From: Haladaptatus sp. R4
Lineage (GTDB): Archaea; Halobacteriota; Halobacteria; Halobacteriales; Haladaptataceae
Assembly: GCF_001625445.1 (NCBI RefSeq)
Contig: NZ_LWHG01000021.1
Span: 248,001-312,000, forward strand
Reading direction: 5' to 3'
Length of the DNA: 64,000 bases
Under the pieces are notes generated by a model. It ran no database searches, was not told the DNA's origin, and saw nothing but the letters and a program-made list of their open reading frames with translations. Shown here in pieces: positions 17,122-23,269 of this stretch. Numbering within the stretch: position 1 is the first letter of the stretch; each line of letters begins with the position of its first letter. A program made the position numbers and the translations under genes.

Positions 17122-18761
17122 TGTCTAAAGCCGTTTCAGTTTCCTCTGCCTTCGAGGGTAATACCACCTTTGAGTGTAAAACCTCCTCTCGCCTCTCTCA
17201 ACTCGTCTGTGAGACGGCAGGATTCCTTGATGTAGAATCAGGGGAAACGGTACCGAAGGAGGAAGTTTGGCAGCAGGGCAAGGCCGTAGGGTATTCTCGT
17301 GGAGATTTCGAGGATATTCTCTCCAAAGCTGGTGCAACTGCTTCGACCTCCTTTGTCGTCCCCAAGAGAGACGGTACGCACTTGGGAGACGTATGGGCCT
17401 TTGAGAAGGAAGCCAGTAGAGTACCGGGTGCTAACTCCGTAAAAGACACCTTCGATGAATGGTTACAGTATAAACGAAACAAGAAGTACAAGGAAACTTC
17501 CTCTGGCAATAAGGTACAATTCCGTCCAGACCATTCTTTCAGTCGAAAGGAAGAAGATAGAAGGTTTGCCCGTGCTGCTGATGTCGAAAGATTCTACGTA
17601 CAGAATACAGACATTTATTCAACCGTCTGGATTTCACTTAGTGCTGACAATTCTGGAGAGACACCTGTAGAGAATGCCTCCAAATTCTTCCCATCGAAGC
17701 TGAAGGACAAAATCCGCAATGACCTCAAGAAGTACGACCTCTGGAAATCAGCTGCTGTCCTTCGAATGTTGGCACCTAATAAGCCACCGGACAACCTTCC
17801 GAAGACTCACGGACACCTTGCAATATGGATTCCGGGTGAGGTAACGCCGGAGATGTTTCACGGAATCGTTGAAAAGCACTGTGAGGAAGTACCGGGTGCT
17901 TCGATGGAGGACAATCCTCTTGACAAATCTGTGTCAGTACATGTACACATCTCGGATGAAGTGGAATCTCCCGACTACATCGACTCCTCGAAGGGACACA
18001 CGTCGGCGTTACCTCATGAAATCAGCAACAATCTCCCTATCTACAACGGAGAAATGGGTGCTGGTATGGATGCCCTCAATTGTCAGGAATACATCAAAGA
18101 GTGGTGTGCCTACATCTCTGCTGGAAACGATGGCAAGCATACAACGAATGGAATCCGTCGTTGGAGTCCTCAAGGGAATTTCAAGAAGATTGCCGACTAC
18201 ATGGACGGCCAGATTGACGACTGTAGAGTACCGGGGGTTAACTCCGTAAAAGAGGATGAATCTGTAGAGAAGAAATCTTCTGATGAATCACCTACTGTTG
18301 AGGAAGAAACTCACTCCAATGAAACCCCCGCCACAGTACCGGGGGCTACCTCCGTAAAAGAATCATCTTCGGAGAAGAAGTTTGCTTTCCAGCGAGAAGA
18401 TTACTTCAGTGAGGGTAAGCAATCTGCCCGTAGAGTACCGGGGACTAACTCGGTAGAAGAAACACCTTCTGATGAGTGTCCTTCCTCTATAGAAGGTAGT
18501 CCTTCTCACGATTCGACCTCCACAGTACCGGGGGCTACCTCCGTAAATGAGGAAACTACCTCTACTGAAAGTAGACCTTCGGAGAAATCCCCGCCAGCAG
18601 TACCGGGGGGTAACTCGGTAAACGAGGAGGAAGACGAAGGTTGTCCTCGTTGCAATAGCACCGACCTCCTCGAAGTGGATGTACCATATGCAGATGAGAT
18701 GTATGCTTGCTGCAATTGTGATAAGACTTTCACACGACGAAGCAAGGGGAAACTATCATGA
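17121..18761 (+). CDS. Large replication-initiator-like protein with embedded DNA repeats
   Basis: A 546-aa protein. Residues about 120-360 contain KTHGHLAIWIPG (His230-Gly-His232, compatible with the HUH metal motif) and EYIKEWCAYISAG (Tyr324, Tyr331 as candidate nucleophiles), suggesting a rolling-circle Rep. The motifs deviate from consensus, so this is tentative. Residues about 370-505 form a Ser/Glu-rich, probably disordered linker with five VPGxxSV peptides. A C-terminal zinc finger follows (CPRCN at 508 and CCNCDKTF). The VPG peptides are encoded by a 20-nt repeat that also exists in non-coding DNA. It overlaps the HNH gene. Alternative: a DNA-binding regulator rather than a Rep. Confidence 0.6.
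   Translation: MSKAVSVSSAFEGNTTFECKTSSRLSQLVCETAGFLDVESGETVPKEEVWQQGKAVGYSRGDFEDILSKAGATASTSFVVPKRDGTHLGDVWAFEKEASRVPGANSVKDTFDEWLQYKRNKKYKETSSGNKVQFRPDHSFSRKEEDRRFARAADVERFYVQNTDIYSTVWISLSADNSGETPVENASKFFPSKLKDKIRNDLKKYDLWKSAAVLRMLAPNKPPDNLPKTHGHLAIWIPGEVTPEMFHGIVEKHCEEVPGASMEDNPLDKSVSVHVHISDEVESPDYIDSSKGHTSALPHEISNNLPIYNGEMGAGMDALNCQEYIKEWCAYISAGNDGKHTTNGIRRWSPQGNFKKIADYMDGQIDDCRVPGVNSVKEDESVEKKSSDESPTVEEETHSNETPATVPGATSVKESSSEKKFAFQREDYFSEGKQSARRVPGTNSVEETPSDECPSSIEGSPSHDSTSTVPGATSVNEETTSTESRPSEKSPPAVPGGNSVNEEEDEGCPRCNSTDLLEVDVPYADEMYACCNCDKTFTRRSKGKLS
17422..17441 (+). repeat. 20-nt semi-palindrome, copy 1 (inside rep)
   Basis: taccgggtgctaactccgta, encoding VPGANSV at residues 101-107. 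It differs by one base from the non-coding copy at 22578. It lies far from the main linker cluster. Confidence 0.85.
17890..17900 (+). repeat. Partial copy of the 20-nt repeat (left half)
   Basis: taccgggtgct, encoding VPGA at residues 257-260, then the sequence diverges. It is in the same frame as the full copies. It could be a decayed copy or chance. Confidence 0.45.
18229..18620 (+). repeat. Five in-frame copies of the 20-nt repeat in the rep linker
   Basis: Full copies start at 18229, 18337, 18436, 18526 and 18601 (encoding VPGVNSV, VPGATSV, VPGTNSV, VPGATSV and VPGGNSV). Centre spacings are 108, 99, 90 and 75 bp, all multiples of three and shrinking. Sequences between the copies are unrelated Ser/Glu codons. 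Consensus: TACCGGGNGCTAACTCSGTA, often preceded by GTAGAG or CCACAG and followed by AAAAG. In the CGGTA versions the TACCG and CGGTA ends form an inverted repeat. Confidence 0.9.
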
Positions 18762-19155
18762 TTCCTCATACCCGGTAGCTTCGCAGAAACCTTTCTCCTT
18801 TCTTTGTAGCAGCAGCACCTTCAAATAGAGTAAACCCGGTTTTTCATAGGAGATTGTCAGAAACCCTACACTCTTCAAAATCAGGTACTGTCCGACCAGC
18901 ACCCGCGTGTGTACGCCCAGTCTGAAGAAAGTAGGTCTGTCTGACAAAGCATATAAACTACCTCGATAGAAACCTGTAAGAATCTCCAACAAAGCATAAT
19001 CTGTTTGTAGACTCCCCTAATTTCAAAACTGGAAGTTGGATATAAATACAATGCACATATCTGGTCTACAGTGTATGTAACTGCACAATTCGAGGCAAGA
19101 AGTGTCGTTTTTACTAAACGAAACCTGTAGTACTTGTAGGATACTTGAGTGGTAC
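18762..19155. other. Non-coding region after rep, about 390 bp
   Basis: No credible gene; the minus-strand frames lack start context. It is AT-rich. GGTTTTTCATAGGAGATTGT at 18838-18857 resembles a stretch just after the integrase (15286-15311). TATA-like boxes occur near 18949 and 19034. It probably separates the rep transcript from the hairpin region and may hold the rep transcript end. Confidence 0.45.
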
Positions 19156-19164
19156 TTTATAAGG
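19156..19164 (+). promoter_or_regulatory. TATA-like promoter before the hairpin region
   Basis: TTTATAAGG in an AT-rich setting. Archaeal spacing would put transcription start near 19185, just before the first hairpin, so the RNA would begin with the structured region. Confidence 0.5.
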
Positions 19165-19431
19165 AGGACTTTTCTTACTATCCGAACGGAGCTATATGAA
19201 ATGTAGTAGTATGGCTTCGACCGACTCTAAAGGTCGGACAACGACAAATTGGCATTCAGGGGGATTAGCGTCCCCCAACTCAGTATTCTCGAATGTCTTG
19301 GACTTAGTATAGTCATTCCTGAGTTGAAAAATAGTTAGAAGGTTGGCTTCCTCGACTGGTTTGCCGACCTCCTCGATTAGGTGCCTTTGGACACACTCTA
19401 AGGGTTTCAACAGACGTTATCGTCTGTCATG

Positions 19432-19448
19432 ACGGGTGCTAACTCCGT
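19432..19448 (+). repeat. Short hairpin related to the rep repeat, copy A
   Basis: acgggtgctaactccgt shares the core GGGTGCTAACTCCGT with the rep copies but begins ACGG, so its ends (ACGG/CCGT) pair. It lies in the RNA-like region. Confidence 0.7.
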
Positions 19449-19461
19449 TTAAAGGTTAGCG

Positions 19462-19478
19462 ACGGTGTCTAACACCGT
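19462..19478 (+). repeat. Short hairpin related to the rep repeat, copy B
   Basis: acggtgtctaacaccgt is a perfect 6-bp stem (ACGGTG/CACCGT) with loop tctaa. It keeps the GGTG-TAAC core of the rep repeats while both arms changed together, as expected if pairing is selected. Confidence 0.7.
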
Positions 19479-19605
19479 TTCACTCAAGTTAGAGAGGGAT
19501 TACAGACACCTCTATGCAAACGTCTTAGGCCGTGTTGTATCATTTAACGCTTTAGATACAATACCACCGATGGTTTGACTTGTGCCATTACAAGCAGGTC
19601 ACTTA

Positions 19606-19637
19606 GGAAGTTGTCGGTCAAACGACAGCTTCCCTTT
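19606..19637 (+). terminator. Long hairpin followed by a T-rich tail
   Basis: GGAAGTTGTCG and CGACAGCTTCC pair over 11 positions (one G-U) around the loop gtcaaa, followed by ctttt. It may end the candidate RNA or act as a processing site 19 nt before the first small gene. Confidence 0.5.
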
Positions 19638-19655
19638 TCATAAATCATAACAATC

Positions 19656-19802
19656 ATGAGGACTAAAAATATCAGAGTTTCGGATGAAGAATTTGCACTA
19701 CTGGAGTCATATTGCACTCACGCTTACGGTAGCCCAGATAGCATTGCTTTCGGTGCAGCAATGCGTGAATGTATCGAGTACAAAATGGAGGCAGACAGAT
19801 AA
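19656..19802 (+). CDS. Small element protein, 48 aa (RHH-like)
   Basis: Starts at the ATG at 19656: MRTKNIRVSDEEFALLESYC, ending CIEYKMEADR. The N-terminal strand followed by helices suggests a ribbon-helix-helix fold; this is tentative. It is first in a run of overlapping small genes; its TAA overlaps the next ATG (TAATG). It follows the hairpin region by 18 nt. Confidence 0.65.
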   Translation: MRTKNIRVSDEEFALLESYCTHAYGSPDSIAFGAAMRECIEYKMEADR

Positions 19803-20008
19803 TGTCTCACGGTGAGTTAGTTAAATTTACGGTTGAGTTTAAAGATGAAGATGTAGACCTTCTACGAGATTACGTAGAGGCAAACGGAGGAGTTGGCGGT
19901 TACGATAAGAAACAGCGACGGATGGATTTCTCTTATCACGTACAGAGGGCAGCTATTGAGACGTTTAAAGAATATAGCGAAGACGAAGACGAGGAAAACG
20001 AGGAATGA
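19802..20008 (+). CDS. Small element protein, 68 aa
   Basis: The start ATG at 19802 overlaps the previous stop; the longer in-frame version beginning at 19769 sits inside the previous gene. Sequence: MSHGELVKFTVEFKDEDVDL, then a Gly-rich turn, a helix and an acidic tail. No family recognised. A strand-then-helices pattern again hints at a small DNA-binding fold. It overlaps the next start by 4 nt. Confidence 0.65.
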   Translation: MSHGELVKFTVEFKDEDVDLLRDYVEANGGVGGYDKKQRRMDFSYHVQRAAIETFKEYSEDEDEENEE

Positions 20009-20235
20009 GTAACGCCTTGCAAGTGAAGGAAACTGTCCGACTTCTCCTTGAAGACGCAGGGAAGTCTGAAGTACGCGATTCCTGTGTACGCCAGTCCAAG
20101 GAAGGTGTGTGGCTTTATATAACCACAGAAGACGGCGAAGAATATTCTCTTGGTAGTCTATTCCGTGAGGTAGATGACGACCTCATTTCTCAATTTGAAG
20201 AAGAGTTGGAGGAGGAGTTGGAGAAACACCTATGA
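20005..20235 (+). CDS. Small acidic element protein, 76 aa
   Basis: Starts MSNALQVKETVRLLLEDAGK. It has an alpha-beta pattern (VWLYITTEDGEEYSLGSLF) and an acidic helical tail (EEELEEELEKHL). Family not recognised. It overlaps both neighbours by 4 nt (ATGA), so it is translationally coupled in the element operon. Confidence 0.65.
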   Translation: MSNALQVKETVRLLLEDAGKSEVRDSCVRQSKEGVWLYITTEDGEEYSLGSLFREVDDDLISQFEEELEEELEKHL

Positions 20236-20459
20236 AGACTCCTAAGCAGCAGGTAGAAGACAATCTTCAGACAATCCGAGAAGAGTACGGAAACCAGCCT
20301 CTCGGACACCACGACGTATCTATCAGGGAAGACCGTGCTATCATTGATACAAAAGTCTCTAACGACTGTGAAAACCATCAGCAGATTACATGGCTGGTTT
20401 ACGGCGAAAACCTAACTCATCCTCAACTCGCAGGCTTGATTTTTGAAACAGAATTATGA
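20232..20459 (+). CDS. Small element protein, 75 aa
   Basis: Starts MKTPKQQVEDNLQTIREEYG; the C-terminal part (ITWLVYGENLTHPQLAGLIFE) looks like a strand-helix unit. No family recognised and no membrane segment. It overlaps both neighbours by 4 nt. Confidence 0.65.
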   Translation: MKTPKQQVEDNLQTIREEYGNQPLGHHDVSIREDRAIIDTKVSNDCENHQQITWLVYGENLTHPQLAGLIFETEL

Positions 20460-20611
20460 GTTACTTAGACGACCTCAAGGAATTAGAGGCAGAATTATCA
20501 GAATCGGGGAAACTCCCATATCTCCTCGATTCAGTACGGCGGTCAATCGCACGACAAGAAGAGAATAATCGGACAGTCGCACAGTTATCAGACAATAACA
20601 AGGAGAAATAA
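20456..20611 (+). CDS. Small element protein, 51 aa
   Basis: The start ATG at 20456 overlaps the preceding stop. Sequence: MSYLDDLKELEAELSESGKL, then YLLDSVRRSIARQEENNRTV and a polar tail. Mostly helical and charged, possibly a coiled-coil adaptor. No family recognised. Two nt separate it from the next gene. Confidence 0.6.
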   Translation: MSYLDDLKELEAELSESGKLPYLLDSVRRSIARQEENNRTVAQLSDNNKEK

Positions 20612-20613
20612 AC

Positions 20614-20916
20614 ATGAAAGGCACAGTTACAATGAAATTAGATGAAGAGACACGGCGGAATCTAAGAATTATCGCAGAGGAAAAGTACGGTGGAGAAATC
20701 AACGCAAGTGAAGCACTCAAGAAGCTTGCAGCAGAGGAAGTCACGGAGTTGATGGAGACACAGGAAGCTATAGAGGCAAAGCAAGAGGCACTACGGGAAG
20801 GCTTTGGCAATTCCGACGATGGGGACACCTCCAACAAGGAAACGGATTCAGACGACAGTGTGGCTGCACAGAAGCAGGCAGAGATTCGAGAGAATATGCT
20901 TGGAGGCAACCAATGA
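20614..20916 (+). CDS. Putative ribbon-helix-helix protein, 100 aa
   Basis: The N-terminus MKGTVTMKLDEETRRNLRII fits a ribbon-helix-helix DNA-binding domain, with a second helix EINASEALKKLAAEEVTEL. A disordered acidic Asp/Ser-rich segment follows (GNSDDGDTSNKETDSDDS). It could be an operator-binding or copy-number regulator. It overlaps the next gene by 4 nt. Confidence 0.65.
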   Translation: MKGTVTMKLDEETRRNLRIIAEEKYGGEINASEALKKLAAEEVTELMETQEAIEAKQEALREGFGNSDDGDTSNKETDSDDSVAAQKQAEIRENMLGGNQ

Positions 20917-21197
20917 AAGGACAATCAGTTGGCGACGTAACAATCCCGCTTACTCTCTACAACCAGCTATTCGCTGAATCGCAGCACGATGGGATTAATG
21001 AAATCAAGGAGAAGTATCCAGACCGAATGGGTAAAGGAGATGTAAAGCTTTGGGTACTACAGGCATGTGTAGAGAAAGCGGTACGTGAGGGACGAGTCGA
21101 TGGTTTGGATGAAGATGATGATGTTTTCGTTACCATTGCTGGCGGTATCAAGAGGTTTGACGACTCCGAAAGAGATTCCTCCGGCAGATTCCAGTAG
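20913..21197 (+). CDS. Element protein of unknown function, 94 aa
   Basis: Starts MKGQSVGDVTIPLTLYNQLF. A helical middle (VKLWVLQACVEKAVREGRV) is followed by an acidic turn and VFVTIAGGIKRF. No family recognised. It directly abuts the tail-hub-like gene, so the two may be coupled. Confidence 0.65.
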   Translation: MKGQSVGDVTIPLTLYNQLFAESQHDGINEIKEKYPDRMGKGDVKLWVLQACVEKAVREGRVDGLDEDDDVFVTIAGGIKRFDDSERDSSGRFQ

Positions 21198-22310
21198 ATG
21201 ACTGATTTTGTGTCTCAAGAGGTTGATTGTACTATACTCATAGAGGGATTGCCGTATCTTGTGACAGATATGAATGTAAAGACGACTCAATATAATGAGG
21301 CTGATATGTGTCAGGCTACTGTCGTACCTGACGGACACCAGTTTCAGCCAAATGCAGGCAACGACGCAGCTGTTACAATCAATGACGACCTTGTATATAC
21401 AGGATATGTCAGAGAAGCTAACAACAATGCTGATGGCAGCTATGACGTGAAACTCCTCGATGCAATCCACCTCCTTCAGTCGGGAAGAGTAAATATTTCA
21501 ACAGACACGCAGATTCCAGCCAGCGACCTTCTACGAAATCACTTGTTTCCTCAATGCAACGTTGAAAACTTTGAAATAGACCTTGCAAGTAAGGCAGAGA
21601 GTCACCTTGCAAGCAAGTTAGGTCTTTCTGGCAGCTACGGATTACCTGTAGACAATGACATTGTATTAGACCGTACCGAAGCACCGGGAAATAAAGTCCT
21701 CGATGATGTAGCCACTATGTGTAACGCCGTTTGGTGGGTCGATATTGAGGGTACTATCCACGTAGGGCAACCCGAGTATCGCTATCACGGCGAGTTAACG
21801 TACATTCTCGAAAACGGAAACACTCCGGGAAAGCTAACACCTGCATACCAAAGTGTAGTCGTCAGAGGTGACGGAGTGGTTTCGGCAGGTGGCAAGGGTT
21901 GGCAGACTCGAAACCTCATCTCTAAAGAAGGTGTCAAGTCTACAAGGACACTCAAGAATCTTGGTGCAACTCAAGAAGAAGCTAAGGAGATTTCGCAACG
22001 GGATAAGGTCGAGTATGCAGTAGAAGAGGGTACACTTACACCACCAACATTCACAGTGACAATCCCTGAATTAAAGACTCAATCGCAGGCTGATGCAGCA
22101 GCAAATAGACTTGCCAGCAAGTTGATAGAACAAGCTGGAAAAGGACACGTCAAAGTATGCGGTCGTAGCGATATACAGGTCTGTGATTCGTTTAAAATGC
22201 CTGACGAGTTGGGTGGTGCGATTTATCAGGTGAGTGGCATCGAGCATATCGTAAACTCCTCGGATGGATTTGTCTCAAAAATCTACTGCGGTGGAGTCCT
22301 ACAGCCTTGA
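21198..22310 (+). CDS. Phage tail-hub-like protein (late control D/gp27-type fold)
   Basis: A 370-aa protein. The N-terminal part resembles the paired beta-barrels of baseplate hub proteins (CTILIEGLPYLVTDMNVKT, then NDDLVYTGYVREA). The C-terminal ~95 residues follow the gpD/VgrG-like pattern: a helix with QSQADAAANRLASKLIEQ, then VCGRSDIQVCDSFKMPDELGGAIYQVSGIEHIVNSSDGFVSKIYCGG. Such proteins cap or centre contractile tails and injection machines. No sheath, tube, baseplate or capsid genes are visible here, so it is an orphan. It is last in the small-gene run. The assignment is by sequence pattern only. Confidence 0.6.
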   Translation: MTDFVSQEVDCTILIEGLPYLVTDMNVKTTQYNEADMCQATVVPDGHQFQPNAGNDAAVTINDDLVYTGYVREANNNADGSYDVKLLDAIHLLQSGRVNISTDTQIPASDLLRNHLFPQCNVENFEIDLASKAESHLASKLGLSGSYGLPVDNDIVLDRTEAPGNKVLDDVATMCNAVWWVDIEGTIHVGQPEYRYHGELTYILENGNTPGKLTPAYQSVVVRGDGVVSAGGKGWQTRNLISKEGVKSTRTLKNLGATQEEAKEISQRDKVEYAVEEGTLTPPTFTVTIPELKTQSQADAAANRLASKLIEQAGKGHVKVCGRSDIQVCDSFKMPDELGGAIYQVSGIEHIVNSSDGFVSKIYCGGVLQP

Positions 22311-22668
22311 TTTGTGATACTGTTTTTCTGTAGCCACACAAATCTCGTGTGTTAGTTAGTTTCACGAGTAATTAACTCTACAAAAAAGGCTAATTCTCTA
22401 CGATTTTACCACCTATATTTTCAGTCGGGGTGGGGTGACATTGAGACGATTTTCTTTTTCGCTGATATAAAAAAACTGAGTAGTGGCAACATTTGCACCA
22501 GCCCCTTGCAACACCACTTTGTTTACTCAAAGGGGTAGGGGTTATGCGAATGTGAGTGCCTACAAACGTCTGTAGAGTACCGGGTGCTAACTCGGTAAAA
22601 CTCCTTGTCGATACTTTTATGCTGCCATAGGGTTATGGGTAATACGTCGTAATTCGCAATAATACTCC
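22311..22668. other. Right-end non-coding region, about 360 bp
   Basis: No gene. It holds CACAC/GTGTG and CCCCTT/AAGGGG stems, the last copy of the 20-nt repeat (22578), and a TATA-like TACTTTTATG near 22612. In a circular form this region lies just upstream of the integrase operon. Confidence 0.5.
22578..22597 (+). repeat. 20-nt semi-palindrome in non-coding DNA
   Basis: taccgggtgctaactcggta: same sequence as the rep copies (one base from copy 17422), preceded by GTAGAG as there. It is outside any gene, 72 bp before attR, showing that the repeat is not merely a peptide motif. Confidence 0.9.
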
Positions 22669-22679
22669 AACACCTTCTT
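22665..22679. repeat. Right attachment site (attR core)
   Basis: aacaccttctt at 22669-22679, the partner of 13725-13735. On the right it continues directly into the host oxidoreductase codons (SLSTSKKV on the minus strand). Confidence 0.8.
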
Positions 22680-23210
22680 CGAGGTCGAAAGCGACCGATC
22701 CAGCGTGATACCGCCGTAAAACGGCCCGACGAAGTTGTCCCGAAACGACTCGGAGAAACCGCGTTTGCGGAGGTATTCCTCGATGGACTCGTCCTCCCCT
22801 GCGAATATCTCGCGGTTCGGTTTGCGGGTCAGCTCTCGCCGGAGTTTCAAGGTCCGAACCTTGTCGCCGAGACGAACCTCGCGGTTCGCCATCGACTCGA
22901 ACAGCGTGCCGGGATCACGAAGCGGGTCGCTCAGGATGGATCGACTGCCGGGACGGGCGAGCACCGCGCCGGGGGCGAAATAGCGCAGATCGAGTTCGTC
23001 GAAGTCGAGTTCACGTCTCGCGGCAGGGTAGGAGGTAAAGAGCACCTGAAAGCCACGGTCGAGGACGAACCCGTCTTTCCGCTCGGTTCGGACCCGGCCG
23101 CCGACCTCGTCCTCGCGTTCGAAGACGTGAACGTCCACCCCCAACCGGGCGAGGTGCCGGGCGGCGACGAGGCCCGCGAGTCCCGCCCCGGCGACGATGA
23201 CTGTGGTCAT
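22669..23210 (-). pseudogene. FAD-dependent oxidoreductase, N-terminal part (split by the element)
   Basis: Start ATG at 23208-23210 (MTTVIVAGAGLAGLVAARHL): a Rossmann FAD-binding motif, then VHVFEREDEVGGRVRTERKDGFVLDRGFQVL, as in NAD(P)/FAD-dependent amine-oxidase or protoporphyrinogen-oxidase-like proteins. It breaks after TLDRSLSTSKKV, which joins to VFEFTFKML at 13735. The frame runs on about 17 residues into the element before a stop. The intact gene followed the Nudix gene on the minus strand. Confidence 0.88.
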
Positions 23211-23269
23211 GGGGGAAGGTCGGTCGTCCTCCGTAAACCTCTCTCGGCCCATCAGGTTGGGGTTCGACG

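Larger units (their letters stand above)
19187..19640 (+). ncRNA. Candidate structured RNA or long structured leader
   Basis: No coding frame, but consecutive stems: GGGGGA/TCCCCC (19259/19271), CAACTCAG/CTGAGTTG (19276/19319), AGGTTGGC/GCCGACCT (19340/19363, one G-U), CAGACG/CGTCTG (19411/19421), ACGG/CCGT (19432/19445), ACGGTG/CACCGT (19462/19473), TTGTATC/GATACAA (19535/19555), CTTGT/ACAAG (19579/19590) and the final 11-bp stem at 19606. A TATA box sits 25-30 nt upstream and a terminator-like hairpin closes it. It could be a free element RNA, the 5' leader of the small-gene operon, or a DNA structure. Existence as RNA is inferred. Confidence 0.5.
13725..22679. mobile_element. Integrative element, about 8.94 kb, in a FAD oxidoreductase gene
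   Basis: The boundaries are the 11-bp direct repeats at 13725 and 22669; the repeat-to-repeat distance is 8,944 bp. It is visibly AT-richer than the flanks and uses codons such as AGA, TTA and TCT that the host genes avoid. All its genes lie on the plus strand: a DNA-binding protein and tyrosine integrase at the left, an HNH protein and Rep-like protein in the middle, then eight small overlapping genes ending in a tail-hub-like protein. No capsid, portal, terminase or conjugation ATPase is recognisable. It could be a plasmid, a proviral remnant or a satellite. Confidence 0.9.

Noticed and set aside
18229-18620. Repeats as a CRISPR array
   Set aside because: Repeats are in a reading frame, spacings shrink, the inter-repeat sequence is codon-like, and no cas genes are present.
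19192-19410. 72-aa minus-strand frame in the hairpin region
   Set aside because: It is opposite the structured region, has no domain and would contradict the single-strand layout of the element.
13721-22679. tRNA gene as integration target
   Set aside because: No cloverleaf at either end; the core is coding sequence of the oxidoreductase.
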